A DNA stretch of 64,000 nt. Source: G965197405 sp965197405. GTDB lineage: Bacteria; Chloroflexota; Dehalococcoidia; Lucifugimonadales; JAGWBF01. The notes under the pieces were generated by a model that was not told the DNA's origin, did not search any database, and saw only the letters and a list, made by a program, of their open reading frames with translations. Shown here piece after piece: positions 18,512-26,452 of the stretch. Position 1 is the stretch's first letter; each line of letters opens with the position of its first letter. Location: NCBI GenBank assembly GCA_965197405.1, contig OZ240206.1, forward strand, positions 3,286,001 to 3,350,000. The letters run 5' to 3'. A program made the translations under genes and the position numbers.

Positions 18512-19363
18512 CTACCGCCACAACAGTCGGAGGGTCAGCGTGTTCAGAAGCTCCCGCTTCTTCAGCGCTCTCCGCGTGTCGAAGAGCGCTGTCCGGCGAT
18601 GGGTGACCTGACCGTTGCGGTCGAAGCCCCTCAGCGGAAACCTAGCCGGGGGGAGGGTCATGCCGTGCTCCTCCAACAACGCCAGCTCCAACGCCAGGAA
18701 CCGCTCCTCGGTGCGCAGCCAGTCCAGGCTCTTCCCGGCGTTGGGGTGAACGTCCTTCAGCTCCCGCCACTCGACGATGAGCGCCCACGCCTTCCCGAAC
18801 ACCTCCTCGTCGTCCTCGGCGGGCTCCAGGGTCACGAGGTCGGGATACTCTCGCCGCAACCTGGGCCTCGGCGGAGGTTTTCTGCCCATGCCCCGCGCAC
18901 CGCTCTCCGAGCCGTCCGCTGCCGCCTGGGAGGGACCGGCGCCGGCGTGACCGGCCCCGGTCCCCTGGGCATCGCTTCGCTTCAGGGCTTCGACCCGGCC
19001 CTCGACGGCGGCCACACGCCTCCGCACCTCCTTGCCCAGGGCGTCATAGTCCTTTGCCAACGCCTCATGCCCCTTCTCCAACGCCTCGACCCGGCTCTCC
19101 AGCTTCTCGTTGCGCTCCCGCTGCCGGGCCGCAGCCGACCCGACACCCTCCTGCAACGCACGCTCCAGGGCCTGCCTCACCCGCCTCGACAGCTGCCCCG
19201 TCCTGGCGCACTCGGCCACCGTCCGCTGGTCCAGTTCCAGCACCCGCGCAGCGCCCTTGTATCCCTTGTCCCGCACCAGTTCTTGCAGCAGCGCCATGAG
19301 CCTCATGTGGTAGACGTTCTCCACGTCTTTGCTGCTGTCGATGCCGTGTTCGGTGGTCTTCAT
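18512..19363 (-). CDS. HTH/coiled-coil protein of unknown function, copy 1
   Basis: Start ATG at 19363 (MKTTEHGIDSSK), chosen for GGAGAAAAG just upstream; 283 residues. The N-terminal part (about 17-65, MRLMALLQELVRDKGYKGAARVLELDQRTVAECARTG) looks like a small helix-turn-helix. Residues about 80-135 are a charged coiled coil (RERNEKLESRVEALEKGHEALAKDYDALGKEV). A low-complexity linker leads to a conserved C-terminal domain (about 180-283: YPDLVTLEPAEDDEEVFGKAW...EWRELKD...LDWLRTEERFLALELALLEEHGMTLPP). Paralogue at 42851-43690 shares all parts. No family recognised. Its placement with the four-HTH gene in both copies suggests a shared regulatory or partition-like role in the mobile element. Confidence 0.75.
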   Translation of the reverse strand: MKTTEHGIDSSKDVENVYHMRLMALLQELVRDKGYKGAARVLELDQRTVAECARTGQLSRRVRQALERALQEGVGSAAARQRERNEKLESRVEALEKGHEALAKDYDALGKEVRRRVAAVEGRVEALKRSDAQGTGAGHAGAGPSQAAADGSESGARGMGRKPPPRPRLRREYPDLVTLEPAEDDEEVFGKAWALIVEWRELKDVHPNAGKSLDWLRTEERFLALELALLEEHGMTLPPARFPLRGFDRNGQVTHRRTALFDTRRALKKRELLNTLTLRLLWR

Positions 19364-19581
19364 GGCTCTTTTCTCCCTCTGCAAACTCCGCTTGAGTCTC
19401 CGGTCAGCCACTGGCCAGCCCTTTTCCCGCTCTCAGGCCACGGTTTTCGGGGACGTCATGCACCCCCACTTCAATCGCATTTTCCGGGGCCTAATGTCAT
19501 TGGGAAGCCGCTCCCACGGTCCCGCCGATGTCATTCCCCACGTTTGGCGATGTCATTGCCGTCCGGAACGCACTCTTTCTG

Positions 19582-19688
19582 AAAGTGTTCACTGGTTACG
19601 TCCTGTAGGGGGGTGATTTACCCCTGTTCCAGCTACGAAACCACGACTCAGGCCGCTCTGCTACCAAACTGAAACTCCTGTACACCCC
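19582..19688. promoter_or_regulatory. Fixed-architecture 107-bp element, copy a
   Basis: Begins AAAGTGTTCACTG, continues CCTGTAGGGGGGTG, then CAGCTACGAAAC, and ends CTGTACACCCC 96 bp from its start. Copies at 20114-20219 and 43821-43928 have the same motifs at the same spacing. Two copies lie upstream of the HTH/coil gene at 19363 and one upstream of its paralogue at 43690. Confidence 0.7.
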
Positions 19689-19724
19689 CAATACTGCACG
19701 AAAGGGGCGGAAAAAAAGAGGGTC

Positions 19725-19806
19725 TATAACCCCCCGCATCCCTGCGCAGAGCCACAGGGGAACCGCCCATAGCACCCCGCATCCTTGCGCAGAGCTACCA
19801 GGGGTC
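19725..19806. repeat. Tandem pair of CCCCGCATCC repeats
   Basis: CCCCGCATCCCTGCGCAGAG and CCCCGCATCCTTGCGCAGAG, each followed by CYACMRGGG, occur about 43 bp apart within the long untranslated region upstream of the HTH/coil gene. Function unknown. Confidence 0.6.
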
Positions 19807-19879
19807 TTATTTCCCGTTTGATTTGTTCACACTTTTTTGCGACTGACGCGGTCCGGTGAACCGCAGCACACCGCAGGGA

Positions 19880-20080
19880 GGTGAATGAGTTGGCGCGGAG
19901 ACCATCGACCAATCGTCGGTCGGCGAAGTGGGGATCGCCGTCCCACTCCACCGAGCATCGAGGGAAGGTGCGGCGTGAGCAGCCCGTCCCGGCCCGCAAA
20001 AGTGCAACTGCCAGCTATGGCCTTTGCAACCCCGCCCCAACCCCAGCCGCCTACATAAACGCAACTCTCAGCTACGGGAC
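19880..20080. other. Non-coding stretch with degenerate repeats
   Basis: Contains a TCGACCAATCGTCGGTCGGCG...CTCCACCGAGCATCG segment related to AGGCCAATCGCCGGGCGGCG...CTCCGACGAGCATCGG at about 20397-20460, so the interval 19580-20460 looks like two diverged copies of a roughly 0.5-kb unit. Two GCAACT(G/C)(C/T)CAGCTA repeats lie at about 20003 and 20060. No gene is supported. Confidence 0.5.
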
Positions 20081-20113
20081 CTGCATACGCACGCCGGAAC
20101 GTACCCGCAAGTC

Positions 20114-20219
20114 AAAGTGTTCACTGTTTGTGTCCTGTAGAGGGGTGCTCCGCCCCATTTCAGCTACGAAACGGCCCGACTTGCATTTTTGCAACCAACT
20201 TCATTTCTCTGTACACCCC
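20114..20219. promoter_or_regulatory. Fixed-architecture element, copy b
   Basis: Same order and spacing as the element at 19582: AAAGTGTTCACTG, GTCCTGTAGAGGGGTG, CAGCTACGAAAC, then CTGTACACCCC 95 bp from its start. Followed by a perfect palindrome at 20261-20280. Confidence 0.7.
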
Positions 20220-20260
20220 AACGGCATCGCCAACGGGGGTATTCGCCCCAGGTCTTACAG

Positions 20261-20280
20261 GGGCGCTCACGTGAGCGCCC
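20261..20280. repeat. Perfect 20-bp palindrome
   Basis: GGGCGCTCACGTGAGCGCCC is a perfect inverted repeat without spacer. It could be an operator for a dimeric or tandem-HTH regulator. No T-tract follows on either strand, so a terminator is less likely. Confidence 0.6.
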
Positions 20281-20637
20281 TCATGGGTAGTTATGCCCAA
20301 CGTCTCGACCGCTCACACTGGACGGCAGGCGCCCGGCCCATGAGACGCCCAGAAGCGGGATAAGCGGGATGAGAAGCGATAGCGGAAGGAATCCACAGGC
20401 CAATCGCCGGGCGGCGGCGAGGCGGGAATCGCCAACGCGCTCCGACGAGCATCGGCAGACCCTCAGGGAGGCGAACGAGTTGATGTTGAAATCCGCGATC
20501 CGGTCCAGGCGCAACGCTGAACGCTGCTTCGGCGGGCGCTCGAGACGGCTCTGCTGCCTGAAGGAGGCCGGCGGCCCGTCACAGACCTGAAACGAGAGGC
20601 CAGCAGCCCAACCGATTCGCCGCTGCGACTGCGCAAC

Positions 20638-20862
20638 ATGAGAGATCCCAGAAGAAACAACGGACGAAAGAGGCCCGGAGGACAGGAGCTCGAAGACGCC
20701 CTGGAGACCTCCATGCCGTCCTACACGCCTGAACATCGCAGGGCGGTCCTGAAGGGGCTGCGCATCCTGGCCCGCGTCGCCATCCGCTCCTACATGGAGG
20801 AGAAGGCGGAGGCATCGTCCCGGCCCGAAGCCGTGGAGGACGGCGGCGAAGAGGAAGAATAG
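20638..20862 (+). CDS. Small acidic-tailed hypothetical protein
   Basis: The 74-residue ORF starts MRDPRRNNGRKRPG and ends DGGEEEE. The middle, SYTPEHRRAVLKGLRILARVAIRSYMEE, could form one long amphipathic helix. No clear Shine-Dalgarno precedes the ATG and no family was recognised. It sits just upstream of the toxin-antitoxin-like pair and may be only an open frame in GC-rich DNA. Confidence 0.4.
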   Translation: MRDPRRNNGRKRPGGQELEDALETSMPSYTPEHRRAVLKGLRILARVAIRSYMEEKAEASSRPEAVEDGGEEEE

Positions 20863-20897
20863 TGAGCGCCCCTCAAACGCTGCACAGAGACGGCACA

Positions 20898-20927
20898 TTG
20901 CCGTTCTATGGCTTGGCGCGGTATACT
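20898..20927 (+). promoter_or_regulatory. Sigma-70-type promoter of the toxin-antitoxin-like pair
   Basis: TTGCCG (20898-20903) and TATACT (20922-20927) are separated by 18 bp. Transcription would start near 20934, giving a very short leader before ATG 20948. Confidence 0.55.
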
Positions 20928-20947
20928 TTACGGAACGGTATCTGGTA

Positions 20948-21253
20948 ATGGAGTCCGGCGTGCGGCGTTTCACCGATGAGCATGGAAACGAGGTCAGGCT
21001 CACCGACGAGCGACTCCGGCACATCCTGCGAAGGCACCCTGAAATGGCCTTCCAGTTGCACCGGTTCGCCGAGACCCTTGCCAGCCCAGACACGGTGACT
21101 CCCTCTAGGTCCAGTTCCTCGGTACAACTCTACTACCGGCTCTACCCGGACCTGCGGGACAGGAACCGATACATCTGCCTTGTGGTGAAGAGGGAGACGG
21201 GCTATTCGTTCATCCTCACCGCCTACCTGAGCCGAAGCATCAAAGGAGAGTGA
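20948..21253 (+). CDS. Putative BECR-fold (PBECR-like) toxin nuclease
   Basis: The 101-residue protein has the pattern RLTDERLRHILRRHPEM...LASPDTVT...VQLYYRL...NRYICLVVKRETGYSFILTAYLSRSIKGE. The order HIL-x-x-HPE, then P(D)xV, then YYR, then a hydrophobic V-V-K strand and a final TAY-(x)n-K-x-G is characteristic of Barnase/EndoU/ColicinE5/RelE-like small nucleases found in toxin systems. It is followed after 3 bp by a DUF2283-HTH gene, which supports a toxin-antitoxin pair with toxin first. Cleavage target (RNA assumed) and catalytic residues are inference. The gene starts very close to its predicted promoter. Confidence 0.6.
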   Translation: MESGVRRFTDEHGNEVRLTDERLRHILRRHPEMAFQLHRFAETLASPDTVTPSRSSSSVQLYYRLYPDLRDRNRYICLVVKRETGYSFILTAYLSRSIKGE

Positions 21254-21256
21254 CCC

Positions 21257-21688
21257 ATGACGCGCAAGAAGGTGTTTGTCTCATACGATCATGAAGGGGA
21301 CATGCTTGAGGTTCTGTGGGCGTTCCGGGAGGGGTACTTCACCCCCACCGAAGACGAGCGCGTCCTCAAGCGGCTGGACGACGACGGCGAGGTGATCGGT
21401 TTTCTCATCCACGACATGAGCACGCTCAGGGAGCCCAGTCCCGTCGAGTTCGAGCTGGAGTCCGAGTCCCCCGACGATGACGTCGCCAACGTCACGGTGA
21501 AGGAGGCGGCCACCCGGTTGGGCGTGTCGGAACGGAGGGTGCGTCAGCTTGCCCGCAACGGAAGGGTACGGGGAGCGACGAAGGCCGGATCGGAGTGGCT
21601 GATTCCCACGCCGGTTGAGGTGATTCCAGGAAGGCGAGGTCCCGTTGGTGTGGCAGGACGTGTCGGCGAAGCAGAAGCTAACCGCTAG
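21257..21688 (+). CDS. DUF2283 antitoxin-like protein fused to a MerR/excisionase-type HTH
   Basis: The 143-residue protein has two parts. Residues 1-65 (VSYDHEGDMLEVLWAF...ERVLKRLDDDGEVIGFLIHDMSTL) match the DUF2283 pattern, known from small antitoxin-like proteins beside toxins. Residues about 78-120 (VTVKEAATRLGVSERRVRQLARNGRVRGATKAGSEWLIP) are a helix-turn-helix of the HTH_17/excisionase type. The fusion would let the antitoxin also repress its own promoter at 20898-20927. The start ATG is 3 bp after the stop of the toxin-like gene, indicating translational coupling. A poorly conserved 20-residue tail follows the HTH. Confidence 0.65.
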   Translation: MTRKKVFVSYDHEGDMLEVLWAFREGYFTPTEDERVLKRLDDDGEVIGFLIHDMSTLREPSPVEFELESESPDDDVANVTVKEAATRLGVSERRVRQLARNGRVRGATKAGSEWLIPTPVEVIPGRRGPVGVAGRVGEAEANR

Positions 21689-21732
21689 GCCAGCTATGCA
21701 GCATCGAAGAAACTCCCGAGGTTACTTGCGCC

Positions 21733-22536
21733 ATGAACACCCAAAATTCAGAGTTAGTCCGCATAATCACAACCATAAGCAACAGAGTCCAACAATTCGT
21801 AGACATCGTTACCCCTTACGCGGAGCCTGTGGCACGCGGTTTGGTAGCGATGGCCAAATGGGGCCAAATGACCAAGGTGCTGAATGCCGCAGGTTGGTTA
21901 CCTCACTATACTACCCCTCTCAACCTAGTCGAGGACTGCTCCGGCGATGCCTACGCCGTTCGCAGTAAACTCAACGAATACTACGAGCAGAATTGGTCCA
22001 GCGTACGTAGGACCATTGAATCCCATCTCGCTGAGTACAATGTTGATGAAGAAGCAAAGGCGACGTTTCGCGAGGCACTTGACGCCCATGGCTATGGGCT
22101 CCACCGGAGCGTGTGCCGTGTACTATTTCCGGAAATAGATCGAGTGCTACGCACCGAACTGTTTGGGCGCAAAACCGGGAGTGAGAAGTATAAGAAGGTT
22201 GTCGAAACACTGGTCAATGACAAAGTGTTGGAAGATTTCTTGCCCGGAGGATGGTTCGACTTCGACTACTTTGGGCACCTAACTGCATCGATCAGGGACC
22301 GCTCCGATGATGCGTTGGACGAAAGGATATTTGGCCTGTTTAGCAGGGTAGACGAAGACGACTTACAGAGGGTTGGGCAGGATCCGGTGCCTAATCGCCA
22401 CGCTGCGATGCATGGCCTCGTCTCTTACTCGTCGCCGCAAAATAGTCTCAACACTATATTCGTTGCCGATTATATGTTCAGGTTAATCGGCTCATTTAGA
22501 AACGCTCAGACTGAAGGAGAGCAGGCAAACAACTAA
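21733..22536 (+). CDS. HEPN-like candidate RNase or abortive-infection protein
   Basis: The 267-residue protein is mostly helical by composition and its gene has visibly lower GC than its neighbours, suggesting recent transfer. Near the C-terminus it has PVPNRHAAMHGLVSYSSPQN, in which R222 and H227 form the RX4H arrangement of HEPN-type ribonucleases, preceded by an N and followed by a hydrophobic helix (TIFVADYMFRLIGSF). The N-terminal region has no recognised domain and no partner nucleotidyltransferase lies adjacent. It follows a toxin-antitoxin-like pair in a cargo region, so a solitary defence or toxin role is plausible but inferred. Confidence 0.55.
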   Translation: MNTQNSELVRIITTISNRVQQFVDIVTPYAEPVARGLVAMAKWGQMTKVLNAAGWLPHYTTPLNLVEDCSGDAYAVRSKLNEYYEQNWSSVRRTIESHLAEYNVDEEAKATFREALDAHGYGLHRSVCRVLFPEIDRVLRTELFGRKTGSEKYKKVVETLVNDKVLEDFLPGGWFDFDYFGHLTASIRDRSDDALDERIFGLFSRVDEDDLQRVGQDPVPNRHAAMHGLVSYSSPQNSLNTIFVADYMFRLIGSFRNAQTEGEQANN

Positions 22537-22817
22537 CTATGAGATCGCTCAAAACAACCCTATATGAGCCCTGGAGTTCCCCGACGCTATTGTACGTTGA
22601 GTTGACTCCACAGACAGGGCTGATTTCTCGCGACTGAGTCCTAGCAGCGTCCTCAACGCCCAGAGCTACCAGGGTCCCCCCGGGCCAGCACTGGGCATCA
22701 GGTCTGTCCCTTTCCATGAGGCAGTCGGCGGTATGGGAAGCGACTCCCTTGACAACGGAGGTCCGATTCGTCCATGATAAGGGTAAGACATATTGTTACA
22801 TCAAGAGACAAAAAAAC

Positions 22818-23039
22818 ATGCCGAAGAAACGAAGGACCGTCACCTTCTCTCTGCCGCCGGAGATGGACGACCAGCTCAGGCAGGCGGTCAGGGAGGACGG
22901 CCGCACGCTGAGCGAGCTTCTGCGCGAGGCGTTCCGCCTCTACCTGGAGGAGAGGGAGTGGCGCAGACAGGAGAGGACGCAGATGCGGCGCTCGCGCCGA
23001 ACCAGCAGGAAGCAACAAGGAGGAGCAACAGATGAGTGA
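22818..23039 (+). CDS. Ribbon-helix-helix DNA-binding protein upstream of serine recombinase
   Basis: The 73-residue protein starts at ATG 22818. MPKKRRTVTFSLPPEMDDQLRQAVREDGRTLSELLREAFRLYLEE fits a MetJ/Arc-type ribbon (RTVTFSLP) and two helices; the tail is strongly basic. Its last codons overlap the recombinase start by 8 bp (23032-23039), so the two are probably translationally coupled. Likely regulator or directionality partner of the recombinase. Longer upstream frames lack a ribosome-binding site. Confidence 0.72.
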   Translation: MPKKRRTVTFSLPPEMDDQLRQAVREDGRTLSELLREAFRLYLEEREWRRQERTQMRRSRRTSRKQQGGATDE

Positions 23040-24714
23040 ACGAAACGACCGCACGCCGGCGGCCCTCTACGCCAGGGTCTCCAGCGACCGCCAGGACGTG
23101 GACCTGTCCGTGTCCGCACAGATGAGGGCGCTCAGGGACTACGCCGACAAGAACGACTACGAGGTCGTCCGGGAGTACGTGGACGAGGCGGAGAGCGGAC
23201 GCGTGATGAACCGCCCGGAGTTCCAGAAGATGCTGGACGAGGCCAAGAGGACCGAGGCGCCCTTCGAGGAGATATTGGTCTGGAAGTTCTCCCGCTTCAC
23301 CCGCAAGCGCGAGCACGCCGTCATTCTGAAGTCCATGCTCAGGCGCAAGGGCCTCCGCGTCGTCTCCATCACCGAGCAGGCCGAGGACAACCCCACGGGC
23401 AGGCTCCTGGAAGGCATCATCGAGACCGTGGACGAGTTCTACAGCGAGAATTTGGCGATGGAGGTCTTGCGCGGAATGCGCGAGGCCGCATCCCGTGGCT
23501 TCTGGGTCGCTCCGATGGCCCCCTACGGCTACAGGAAGGTCAAGGTGCAGGACGGACCCAAGGAGAGGCCCGCCCTGGAGCCGGACCCCGAAACGAACGG
23601 CATCGTCAAGCGCATCTTCGACTTGGCCGAGACTCGCAAGGGGATGATGAAGATCGTCCGCATCCTCAACGACGAGGGCATCTCCAGCCCCAGGGGTAAG
23701 CTCTGGAACAAGCCCACCGTCCACAACATCCTCAGAAACGAGGCGTACCTGGGCACCCTCGTCTGGGGCAACAACGCCAAGGACGGGGCCGAGCCGGTGC
23801 GGGTGGACAAGGCGTTCCCCGCCACCGTCGCCAAGGCCCAGTTCGACCGGGTGAACAGGATACTGCGCTCCCGCGCCCCCAAGGTCTCCCACCCCCGCAG
23901 AGTCGGAAGCACCTTCCTGCTGAGCGGACTGGTCAAGTGCTACAGGTGCAAGAGGGCGCTATCGGGCCGGTACTCCAGCAGGGGCACGTTCCCCTACTAC
24001 GTCTGCCACTCCTTCGTAAAGCGCGCGCCCGGGTCCTGCGACTCGCCCAGGGTTGACGCACGGCAGTTCGAAGAGCTGGTCGTCGGCCTGATTCGCTCCA
24101 ACATCCTGACCGAGGGCAACATTCGGAGCCTGGTCAATGTCGTGGACGAGCAGATGGACGACGTGGCCGGCGACGAGCGCAAGCGGCTGGAGACCATCGA
24201 GAAGGAGCTTGCCGACGTGAGGGGCAGGCTCGACCGGCTCTACGACCTCGTGGAGACGACGACCGAGTTCAACATGGCCGACTTCGCCCACCGCATCCGA
24301 GACCACAAGGAGCGTCAGGAGCGCCTTGAGTCCGCCGCTGAGGGGGCGAGGGCAATCCTGGCCCAGCGCAGGGCGGTCCTCGACGACGTGAAGACGATCA
24401 CGGCCTACGCCAAGGACATGAGCAGGTTCCTGCAAAAGAGCGAGCTGACGGAGCGCAGGGCCTTCATCGAGACCTTCGTGAAGGAGATCGAGCTTCTGCC
24501 CGACAACGCCGTCGTCCGCTACACCGTTCCGATGCCCGACGATAGCTTGATTCCGGGAAAAAAAGTCCAGGAGATACCGCTGAACGGCTCGGTGGTATCT
24601 TCCGTAAACGGAAGTCCACCAAACTTGACGGTAGACAGAACCGAGCCGTTCAACGCCATCTCCTCGGCGTCTCTCCCCGGTATGGGGCTGTCGTCGGGCA
24701 TCGGAATCGTGTAG
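23032..24714 (+). CDS. Large serine recombinase (integrase/resolvase family)
   Basis: 560 residues. The N-terminal resolvase domain has the nucleophile S17 in ALYARVSSDRQ and the VWKFSRFTRKREHAV and RLLEGIIETVDEFYSENLA motifs. The recombinase domain (about 165-280) includes PYGYRK and LWNKPTVHNILRNEAYLGTLVWG. The zinc ribbon is CYRCKRALSG...CHSFVKRAPGSC, followed by a long coiled coil (about 370-480). It integrates or excises circular DNA at short att sites using a covalent serine intermediate. A strong GGAGGAGC lies before the ATG. The last 60 codons overlap the antisense 3' end of a related recombinase relic, the two forming an inverted repeat. Confidence 0.9.
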   Translation: MSERNDRTPAALYARVSSDRQDVDLSVSAQMRALRDYADKNDYEVVREYVDEAESGRVMNRPEFQKMLDEAKRTEAPFEEILVWKFSRFTRKREHAVILKSMLRRKGLRVVSITEQAEDNPTGRLLEGIIETVDEFYSENLAMEVLRGMREAASRGFWVAPMAPYGYRKVKVQDGPKERPALEPDPETNGIVKRIFDLAETRKGMMKIVRILNDEGISSPRGKLWNKPTVHNILRNEAYLGTLVWGNNAKDGAEPVRVDKAFPATVAKAQFDRVNRILRSRAPKVSHPRRVGSTFLLSGLVKCYRCKRALSGRYSSRGTFPYYVCHSFVKRAPGSCDSPRVDARQFEELVVGLIRSNILTEGNIRSLVNVVDEQMDDVAGDERKRLETIEKELADVRGRLDRLYDLVETTTEFNMADFAHRIRDHKERQERLESAAEGARAILAQRRAVLDDVKTITAYAKDMSRFLQKSELTERRAFIETFVKEIELLPDNAVVRYTVPMPDDSLIPGKKVQEIPLNGSVVSSVNGSPPNLTVDRTEPFNAISSASLPGMGLSSGIGIV

Positions 24715-25466
24715 CGCACCACGGCGTTGTCGGGCGTGACGACGATCTCCTTCACGAAGCTCTCGATGAAGGCCCTTCGCTCGGTCAACTCGCTCTCGTT
24801 CAGGAACATGCTCATGTCCAAGGCGTAGGCCGTGATGGTCTCCACGTCGTCCAGGACCTCTCTGCGCTGTGAAAGCATCGCCCTGGCCTCCTCCGCCGTG
24901 GCCTCAAGCCTCTCCCGGTGCTCTCTGATGCGGGGCTTGAAGTCGTCGATGTCCAGGTCGGTGGTCTCCGCCAAGTCGTAGAGCCGTCCCAGCCTTCGCT
25001 TCACGTCCACCAGCTCCGCCTCTATCGTCTCCAGCTTCTGCCGCTGCTCCTTGGCCACCCCGTCCATCTCCTCGTCCACCATCTTCACCAACGCCCTGAT
25101 GTTGGACTCGGTGAGCACGTTCTCCCGAATCTTCCCTACGACCTTCTCCTCGAAGCGCCGGGCGTTGAGCCTGGGGGCGTCGCAGGTGCCACTGCCCCGC
25201 TTGAGGAGGGACTGGCAGACGTAGTAGGCGAACTTCCCGCTCTTGGCGTCTTGGCCGGAGAGCGCCCGGTTGCACGCCTTGCACCTGACAAGCCCGCTGA
25301 GAAGATAGGTGCTGCCCACTCTACGAGGATGGCTCTTCCTGGGTGCGCGGGAGCGCAGCTTGCGGTTCACCCTGCGGAACCGGGACTTGGAGACGATGGC
25401 GGGGAATGCCTTCTCCACCCGCACCGGGTCCGCCTTGTCCTTGGCGTCGACGCCCCAGACCAGGAT
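24519..25466 (-). pseudogene. C-terminal relic of a second serine recombinase
   Basis: In-frame sequence starts abruptly at ILVWGVDAKDKADPVRVEKAF (25466) and runs through a zinc ribbon (CKACNRALSG...CQSLLKRGSGTC) and coiled coil to a C-terminus, MPDDSPIPG...LSSGIGTV. It is homologous throughout to residues about 240-560 of the recombinase at 23032 (VWGNNAKDGAEPVRVDKAF), but the catalytic N-terminal half is absent. It therefore cannot catalyse recombination. The middle part of a similar gene survives at 61204-61697. Its 3' end overlaps that of the intact gene tail to tail. Confidence 0.8.
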
Positions 25467-25511
25467 ATGGATTATCCAATCAACACCAAAAAATCAGGTA
25501 CACATGGGGGG

Positions 25512-25565
25512 TTGGGCTTGACGATTGATCACGAAGCCCAATGTGGTTCGAACCCTCGGGGTGGC
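25512..25565. other. Strong hairpin followed by T-arm-like sequence
   Basis: TTGGGCTT (25512-25519) pairs perfectly with AAGCCCAA (25534-25541). Directly after it is GTGGTTCGAACCCTCGGGG, resembling a tRNA T-arm. No complete cloverleaf can be folded, so this is not called a tRNA. It lies between the recombinase relic and the integrase relic and may be a tRNA-derived attachment-site fragment. Confidence 0.4.
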
Positions 25566-25638
25566 CCGTAAAGGGGCAAGGGGGTCCACCCGGTATACTC
25601 CTGGGCGACCCCCTTGCGATGGAGCACGACTATGCTCG

Positions 25639-25857
25639 TTAGGCCCGTACCCGACGCAGCAAGTACCAGCCTCCCCCTATCAGCGCCGGGACTCCAATGA
25701 CTAGCAGCACGATTGCCCATACAGGGAACCCGCCGCCCTCCTCTTCGGGGGTCACAGGTGTCGGAGTAGTTGCAACCGTTGGGGTTGGCGCAGGTGGCAC
25801 TGTGGTAGCCGTCGGCGCGACTGTTGGAGTAGGTAGAATCTCCGTAGGCCCACGCCC
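25639..25857 (-). pseudogene. C-terminal stalk and membrane anchor of a lost surface protein
   Basis: Reading from about 25857 down to the TAA at 25639: a Pro/Thr-rich stalk (PTEILPTPTVAPTATTVPP...PTPTVATTPTPVTPEEEGGG), one transmembrane helix (FPVWAIVLLVIGVPALIGGG) and a short basic tail (WYLLRRVRA). This is the typical end of a membrane-anchored surface protein. It joins without any start to an integrase fragment at about 25857, so it is a remnant left by a rearrangement. Confidence 0.7.
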
Positions 25858-26243
25858 TCGGCAGCCATGCCCTGGGCGATGAGCTTGGACTGAAGGGCCT
25901 GTATGTGGGAGGGTGCGAGCCGCGCCACTTGCAGGTGGCCGAGGTGGGGTGTGATGTGCAGGCGTATGATGCCCTCGTAGCGCTCCTTGGTGCGCTGGCG
26001 GCGGTTGGGGGCGATGATCTCATGGAGCCACTGGTCGAGCCAGTCGCGGAGGAGTATCTTGCCGGTGGGCAGGGTGAGGCCCTTGTCGAGGGTGGAGAGG
26101 AGTTCCCGGAGCTTGCGCTGAGCCTGGGCCTTGGTGCCGCGTACGGTGAGGTACTTGCGCTTGCGCTTGCCGAGGCCGTCCTGCCCGGTGTCGAGGGTTA
26201 TCTCCCAGGAGCCGTCGCTGCGCCGCCGGAGGCTGCCTTTCAT
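25858..26243 (-). pseudogene. Truncated tyrosine integrase (N-terminal domains only)
   Basis: MKGSLRRRSDGSWEITLDTGQDG...KRKYLTVRGTKAQAQRKLRELL is the arm-binding domain, followed by the core-binding domain (LLRDWLDQWLHEIIAPNRRQRTKERYEGIIRLHITPHLGHLQVARLAPSHIQALQSKLIAQG). Homology stops at about residue 128; the catalytic R..H-R-Y domain is absent and the frame runs into the surface-protein tail. The fragment starts 3 bp after the stop of the small gene upstream. Its first 18 bp match the start of the lipoprotein gene at 26689. Confidence 0.8.
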
Positions 26244-26246
26244 GGG

Positions 26247-26426
26247 TTAGCTGTGTGCCCAAACCTGTATTTTGTATCCGTCTTCTGTTTTCTCTACCTT
26301 TTCAGGGTCATACCCAAGACGGATGTCTTCTAGCCCCGCATCTTTCGCCATCCTTTCCCATTGTGTAACCAGGTTCTTGAGTTCGGTCTTGGTTGGTGCC
26401 TCGATAGTGCTGAATATGCCGGCCAT
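26247..26426 (-). CDS. Small hypothetical protein, 59 residues
   Basis: ATG at 26426 is preceded by TAGGAGG with a 7-base spacer. The product reads MAGIFSTIEAPTKTELKNLV...WERMAKDAGLEDIRLGYDPEKV and ends YKIQVWAHS. It could adopt a helix followed by two strands. No family was recognised. It stops 3 bp before the integrase start, so the two were probably co-transcribed. The strong ribosome-binding site makes it a likely real gene despite its size. Confidence 0.65.
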   Translation of the reverse strand: MAGIFSTIEAPTKTELKNLVTQWERMAKDAGLEDIRLGYDPEKVEKTEDGYKIQVWAHS

Positions 26427-26452
26427 AGCTTAGCCTCCTAATTCAATCTCTG

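Noticed and set aside
20281..21093. 270-codon minus-strand frame across the toxin-like gene
   Set aside because: Opposes the promoter and coding pattern of the 20948-21688 pair; no domain visible.
25512..25590. Possible tRNA gene
   Set aside because: A T-arm-like motif is present but no acceptor, D-arm or anticodon arm can be placed.
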